Positions 14,895 to 18,297 of a DNA stretch of 18,297 bases are shown piece after piece. This stretch comes from Bryobacterales bacterium (lineage in GTDB: Bacteria; Acidobacteriota; Terriglobia; Bryobacterales; Bryobacteraceae). The stretch covers positions 33,943-52,239 of the forward strand of contig PKYZ01000383.1 in the NCBI GenBank assembly GCA_003132865.1, in the 5' to 3' direction. Positions within the stretch are counted from its first letter, which is position 1, and every line of letters starts with the position of its first letter. The position numbers were made by a program, and so were the translations under genes. Under the pieces are notes generated by a model. That model ran no database searches, was not told the DNA's origin, and worked only from the letters and a program-made list of their open reading frames with translations.

Positions 14895-14971
14895 TAAATC
14901 GCTCAGCCGCGCCGAATGGCGGTATGCTATGGCTCGGGATCGATCCATCAGGTATCACGAAGGAGATTGCA

Positions 14972-16633
14972 ATGAATTCGCGTTATACGACGAAAAAGGT
15001 CCTGGGAACTGCACGTGTGTTCTTATGGGCAGCGCTCGTGGTTCCGGCGATTGCCGGCGCCGACAAGACCACGAAACCGGCGCCCGCTCCGCCGCCGGCG
15101 CCAGCTAAAGCCGCACCGCAACCGGCGGCTCGTCCTGTGCAACAACCGGCAGCCCGGACACCGGTACAGCCTCACGTCAATCCTCCCGCGCCAGGCGGCA
15201 GCGGTGGCGGCGTAAAGCCCAACACCGGTGGGATCACCGGGAACGGAGGAGTAAAGCCAAACACGGGCGGTATCACCGGGAATGGAGGCGTAAAGCCAAA
15301 TACCGGCGGGATCACCGGGAACGGGGGTGTAAAGCCCAGCACCGCGACGACCGTACCGTCGCATCCAGGCCTAGGCGGGCCAACGCGTCAGCCTAGCCCC
15401 GTTTATCACCCAACCGCCGGCGTCAAACAAACGGCGGTCCCAGGCGGCGGCTCGTCGTACTTCAACCCCAAGACGAATAAGACGGTAACCACGGACGCCA
15501 GTGGCCGTGTTAGCGGCGTCAGCGCACCGGGGCTCAAGGCATCCAACATACGTGCGGATGGACGCCCGGCAACCTTCACACGCACTCTGCCCGGCGGCGG
15601 AACCATGACCATGAACCGGCCGTTGCGCGGCGAACGTCGCGTCGAGGTGGTGCGTCCCGGCGGCGTCCGGGTTGTAACGATGGGAAGGCGCGGTTTCGTC
15701 GAGCGTCCTTTCCGGCCGGGTTACGTTTCGCGGACTTATGTCTCCGGCGGCCGCACCGATGTGCGCGTCTACCGTACCTACACTTACGGCTCGATTACTT
15801 ATTACACCTACGTTCCGCGGTACTATTATCAGCCCGCGTTCTATGGATGGGCCGCCAGTCCATGGGCTATGCCGGTGTCCTACGCATGGGGCTGGGGTCC
15901 CGTGGGTTGGTACGGGTTCTACGGCGGGTATTTTGCCCCGGAGGCAATGTATCCCAGCGCCTCGCTGTGGCTGACCGATTATCTGTTGGCCGAGAATCTG
16001 CGACAGTCCTACGAGGATCGCCAAGCCGCTGGGGAACAACTCACCTCTCAAGATGGGCAAGGCACGGCGCTGACGCCGGAGGTCAAGCAAGCCATCGCGG
16101 AGCAGGTGAGCCGAGACCTGGCGGATGAGCGGGCAGCCGCGGCGCAGCCTCCGGGGGCGACACCGCCGCCAACCACTGCAAACGCGCCACCCCCGGCGCT
16201 GAAACAGCGTATATTCGTAGTGTCCAACAGCTTGGATTTGACTCCGTCCGACGGTGGTCCGGTCTGCGCGCTGACGGCAGGAGATATCATCGAGCGCACT
16301 GCCCGTGGGATGACGCCGGATGGCAAGATCGCCATCAATGTGCTCAACGGCAAGGACGGAGATTGCCAAGCCGATACGGCTTCGACGATCGATCTCGCCA
16401 CGCTGCAGGATATGCAGAATCAGTATCGCGAGCAACTCGCTGCCGGAGCCGGCAAACTGGCCCAGAGCGAGGGACAGAGTCTGCCGTCCGGTCCGCCGGC
16501 GGGCAACCCGCGACAAGTGGCGGAGGGGCAGGCGCCTGCGGCTGCCGACGCCCAGAGCCTGGTGTCGCAGCAGAACCAGGACGCCGATCGCACCGACAGT
16601 GAGATCAAGCAAAGCGTCGGCGGCGCACAATAA
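14972..16633 (+). CDS. Secreted Gly/Tyr/Trp-rich repeat protein of unknown function
   Basis: A 553-residue exported protein. ATG 14972 has AAGGAG six bases upstream and begins a signal peptide (about 1-30, ending AIAGA); an earlier in-frame ATG at 14924 lacks such a site. After the leader comes a Pro/Ala-rich stretch, then a 13-residue tandem repeat (GGVKPNTGGITGN, residues 79-124), then a basic beta-rich section. An aromatic Tyr/Trp/Gly-rich domain follows at about 265-350 (YGWAASPWAMP, WYGFYGGYFAPE, WLTDYLLAENLRQ). A small domain at about 410-490 contains two cysteines that could form a disulfide. The last 60 residues are Gln/Ala-rich and polar. This organisation suggests a cell-surface or envelope protein; no enzymatic motif is visible. 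A second secreted gene follows 28 bases later, so the two are probably cotranscribed. Confidence 0.87.
   Translation: MNSRYTTKKVLGTARVFLWAALVVPAIAGADKTTKPAPAPPPAPAKAAPQPAARPVQQPAARTPVQPHVNPPAPGGSGGGVKPNTGGITGNGGVKPNTGGITGNGGVKPNTGGITGNGGVKPSTATTVPSHPGLGGPTRQPSPVYHPTAGVKQTAVPGGGSSYFNPKTNKTVTTDASGRVSGVSAPGLKASNIRADGRPATFTRTLPGGGTMTMNRPLRGERRVEVVRPGGVRVVTMGRRGFVERPFRPGYVSRTYVSGGRTDVRVYRTYTYGSITYYTYVPRYYYQPAFYGWAASPWAMPVSYAWGWGPVGWYGFYGGYFAPEAMYPSASLWLTDYLLAENLRQSYEDRQAAGEQLTSQDGQGTALTPEVKQAIAEQVSRDLADERAAAAQPPGATPPPTTANAPPPALKQRIFVVSNSLDLTPSDGGPVCALTAGDIIERTARGMTPDGKIAINVLNGKDGDCQADTASTIDLATLQDMQNQYREQLAAGAGKLAQSEGQSLPSGPPAGNPRQVAEGQAPAAADAQSLVSQQNQDADRTDSEIKQSVGGAQ
15206..15343 (+). repeat. 39-base in-frame tandem repeat, about 3.5 copies
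   Basis: Three full units start at 15206, 15245 and 15284, with a partial fourth to about 15343. Each encodes GGVKPNTGGITGN. Differences are mostly at third codon positions, so selection has kept the protein repeat. It lies inside the secreted protein gene and is a low-complexity linker, not a CRISPR array. Confidence 0.9.
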
Positions 16634-16661
16634 CCGCACATCGAAGAGGAGGTTCTCGAAA

Positions 16662-17417
16662 ATGCAACGGAGTTTCGTGTTGACGTTCCTGCTTTGCACG
16701 ATAGTTCTTCCGGTAGCGCATGGCTTTCCAACCGCCGGGTCGCTGGACCAGCAGCTCAGCGCGCAGTATCCGCCCGGTACGGTGCTCGTCGTACGGCTAA
16801 AGGGAGTCGAGGGAGTCAATCCGGCGTGTCCCGCCCTGCTGTTGGCTACTTACAAGGAGGATGGTAAGCTGCACGCGCCCAGTGTGTTGCAGAAAACGGC
16901 CGCCGCCGGGTTCGGGTGTCTGTTTCGCTCTTTTCCAGTCGGATGGAAAGTGAACTCCCAGTCCATTCTGGTGGTGCCTAGGAGCGGCAGGATCTGGTTC
17001 GTCGTCCAGGAATGCGACGCTTGCAACGGCGGCATGGCCGCGTCATACAGAGCCCGGGTGGACTTCCAGTTTTCCAAGGGATCGTTCCCGGATGCCGGGG
17101 CTGTAAAGGATGCCATCAGCCAGGTATTTTCCATCGACAATACACAAAGTCCGCCGCCCCCCCCGCCGCTCACGACGCCACCGGTTCTGGGGTCCGTCTA
17201 TGTCAGTTCCCAGAATAACGCCGACCGGCTGCAGTTGAATGCCGGCAACGCGTTCGCGCTGCAAGAAGGCGGCCAGTCGTTTAGTGGCACTTATGCCGTC
17301 AACGGCAATACATTGACGTTGCATATTGTGCAATTGTCAAAAGACGTCGAGATTGTAATAGACGGATCGAGGCTCCTGGTCAACGGCGACGAAGTCTGGA
17401 CGCAGCCCGGCCAATAA
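16662..17417 (+). CDS. Secreted protein, second gene of the operon
   Basis: A 251-residue exported protein. ATG 16662 has a strong AGGAGG nine bases upstream and starts a signal peptide (MQRSFVLTFLLCTIVLPVAHG). The frame is open further upstream, but that part is the Arg-rich shadow of the previous gene. The N-terminal domain (about 25-155) contains several cysteines, including ECDACNG, which could form disulfides. A run of six prolines (SPPPPPPLTTPP) links to a C-terminal beta-rich domain (about 178-250; YVSSQNNADRLQLN, FALQEGGQSFSGTYAVNGNTLTLHI). That domain resembles small domains found repeatedly in secreted or lipoprotein-like proteins, where the NGNTLTL strand is typical. No enzyme motif is visible. 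It probably works outside the cell with the preceding secreted protein. Confidence 0.87.
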   Translation: MQRSFVLTFLLCTIVLPVAHGFPTAGSLDQQLSAQYPPGTVLVVRLKGVEGVNPACPALLLATYKEDGKLHAPSVLQKTAAAGFGCLFRSFPVGWKVNSQSILVVPRSGRIWFVVQECDACNGGMAASYRARVDFQFSKGSFPDAGAVKDAISQVFSIDNTQSPPPPPPLTTPPVLGSVYVSSQNNADRLQLNAGNAFALQEGGQSFSGTYAVNGNTLTLHIVQLSKDVEIVIDGSRLLVNGDEVWTQPGQ

Positions 17418-17434
17418 GGCCCGCGCCTTTCTTT

Positions 17435-17485
17435 CCGCCCGCGGAGAGACCTGCTACCATTGGTCCGCCGGCTCTCCGTGGGCGG
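17435..17485 (+). terminator. Imperfect 14-base-arm inverted repeat after the secreted operon
   Basis: The arm at 17435-17448 pairs with 17472-17485 with one mismatch, around a 23-base loop. It begins 18 bases after the stop at 17417, as expected for a terminator or mRNA 3' stabiliser. No T-run follows, so it is not a classical rho-independent terminator. The next gene starts 28 bases later. Confidence 0.4.
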
Positions 17486-17512
17486 CGCGCGGCGCTCGGT
17501 TCAGTTCGTCCA

Positions 17513-18297
17513 ATGCCTCTGATTTGCCCGATCGATCAAACTGAGAATCCCGATGGCAGCTTGTTCTGCTCGCGCTGCAACGCTAAGCTGACGCGCCTAC
17601 AGTCCGGCGAAAGGGCTCCCGACCCAAGATTTGTGGTCGGCAGCCGCTTGCGTGAAGACGCGTTCTCCTTGTCTTTCCTGGCCCAGTGTCCCGGTGCAGA
17701 GAAGCCCTACGTCCTGCGCGAATACTACCGGGCGAATGCAGGCGATCGCAGCCTCATGAGGAAGTTCGCGGAGATCGCCCAGTCGCTGGAGTCCTCAAGT
17801 ATTACCTCCATGCGAACCGTGTCAGCCTGCACGAACGCCGGTAGGTGGTATACGGTGGTTGAGTCGACCGAAGGAACCACGCTCCGGTCCGTGCTGGACA
17901 AGTCGCCCATGAAGGCGGAGACCGCAACGAAATGGTTTCGCGCCATTCTGGCGGCCTTGCAGGAACTTCATAACGCGTCGCTCTATCACGGCAATCTCTC
18001 GTCCGGCTTGGTGATGCTGCGCGGCGATGGCCGGGTGGATCTGGCCGATTCCGTTTTCATTGGTGAAAGCCTGCGCGAGGGTGGACCGCCGGCGCTGTCG
18101 TCCATGGTCCACAAAGATGTTCGGGATGCGGGCCTGCTGGCCTTGGAGATGCTGGACGGCCAGACTGAGACTGACGGTATCGGCAAGATTGGCGACCGTC
18201 TGCCGCACGTTCCGGATGTGGCTATCGGCGCGGCGTTGGAATATGTGTTTCCGCTGAACAATAAGACGCCGGATTCCGCCGCGCAGGTCGAGGGGTT
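17513..18297 (+). CDS. Zinc-ribbon pseudokinase-like protein, C-terminus cut by window edge
   Basis: An open frame starts at ATG 17513 and is still open at the window end (261 codons). No earlier in-frame start fits and the ribosome site is weak. Residues 1-25 are a zinc-ribbon-like motif, CPID then FCSRC (C5, D8, C19, C22), with Asp where the second Cys is usual. Residues from about 40 follow the layout of a Hanks kinase. The glycine loop is lost (SRLREDAFSLSFLAQ), the VAIK position reads YVLREY (Arg for Lys), the catalytic loop reads HGNLSSGLV instead of HRDLKPANI, and the DFG position reads ADS. All main catalytic residues are therefore changed, so it should be a pseudokinase that binds partners rather than phosphorylates. 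Its place after the secreted operon gives no direct partner. The unseen C-terminus may carry further domains. Confidence 0.75.
   Translation, partial: MPLICPIDQTENPDGSLFCSRCNAKLTRLQSGERAPDPRFVVGSRLREDAFSLSFLAQCPGAEKPYVLREYYRANAGDRSLMRKFAEIAQSLESSSITSMRTVSACTNAGRWYTVVESTEGTTLRSVLDKSPMKAETATKWFRAILAALQELHNASLYHGNLSSGLVMLRGDGRVDLADSVFIGESLREGGPPALSSMVHKDVRDAGLLALEMLDGQTETDGIGKIGDRLPHVPDVAIGAALEYVFPLNNKTPDSAAQVEG

Noticed and set aside
15206..15343. Possible CRISPR-like or satellite array
   Set aside because: Units are directly adjacent with no spacers, are multiples of three and stay in frame, with mainly synonymous differences; it is a coding repeat.
15371..16819. 482-codon minus-strand open frame
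   Set aside because: Antisense shadow of the secreted-protein operon in high-GC DNA; the plus-strand genes have signal peptides, strong ribosome sites and an in-frame protein repeat.
1..18297. tRNA, rRNA, prophage, integrase or intact insertion sequence
   Set aside because: No cloverleaf, rRNA-like stretch, integrase or transposase motif was seen on either strand.

Overview
This window looks like high-GC chromosomal DNA from a soil-type Acidobacteriota, perhaps near Solibacter/Bryobacter. That is an inference from gene content: Hanks-type Ser/Thr kinases with a helical tail behind one membrane span, many zinc-ribbon fusions, a TIGR02999-like ECF sigma factor, an exported TPR-CHAT protein and Gly/Tyr/Trp-rich secreted proteins. 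There is no rRNA, tRNA, CRISPR array, intact transposase or phage gene to fix the taxon. Nearly every gene is regulatory or signalling; no metabolic enzyme is visible.

Layout. (1) 1-2196, minus strand: a zinc-ribbon/beta-propeller protein followed by an exported VWA-domain protein cut by the window edge. (2) 2197-2697: a gene-free, AT-richer divergent region. (3) 2698-6890, plus strand: a tight operon of two membrane-anchored Ser/Thr kinases (1-nt gap) and a membrane protein that is an internal tandem duplication of zinc ribbon plus RDD domain (23-nt overlap). (4) 6887-14746, minus strand: a long gene string. In transcription order it holds a 38-residue secreted peptide, an exported TPR-CHAT protease-like protein, an ECF sigma factor whose start overlaps the CHAT stop, a one-span anti-sigma-like protein, a 53-residue Cys/His-rich protein, a zinc-ribbon protein with two membrane spans, a double-zinc-ribbon helical-repeat protein, and a second ECF sigma factor of the TIGR02999 type. 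(5) 14747-14971: a divergent regulatory region with several dyads and an ECF-like -35 element. (6) 14972-17417, plus strand: two secreted proteins in an operon. (7) 17513 to the right edge: a zinc-ribbon protein with a catalytically dead kinase fold.

How it may work together (inference): the minus-strand cluster reads as an envelope-signalling cassette. An exported CHAT protein and a tiny exported peptide precede a sigma/anti-sigma pair, so an envelope event (peptide sensing or cleavage) could release the sigma factor. The second sigma factor lacks the usual acidic region-2 motif and lies beside two Hanks kinases, which fits control by phosphorylation. The repeated zinc-ribbon modules suggest a shared docking device. 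The least described pieces are the small peptide gene (14630-14746) with its structured leader, and the CHAT/ECF coupling.
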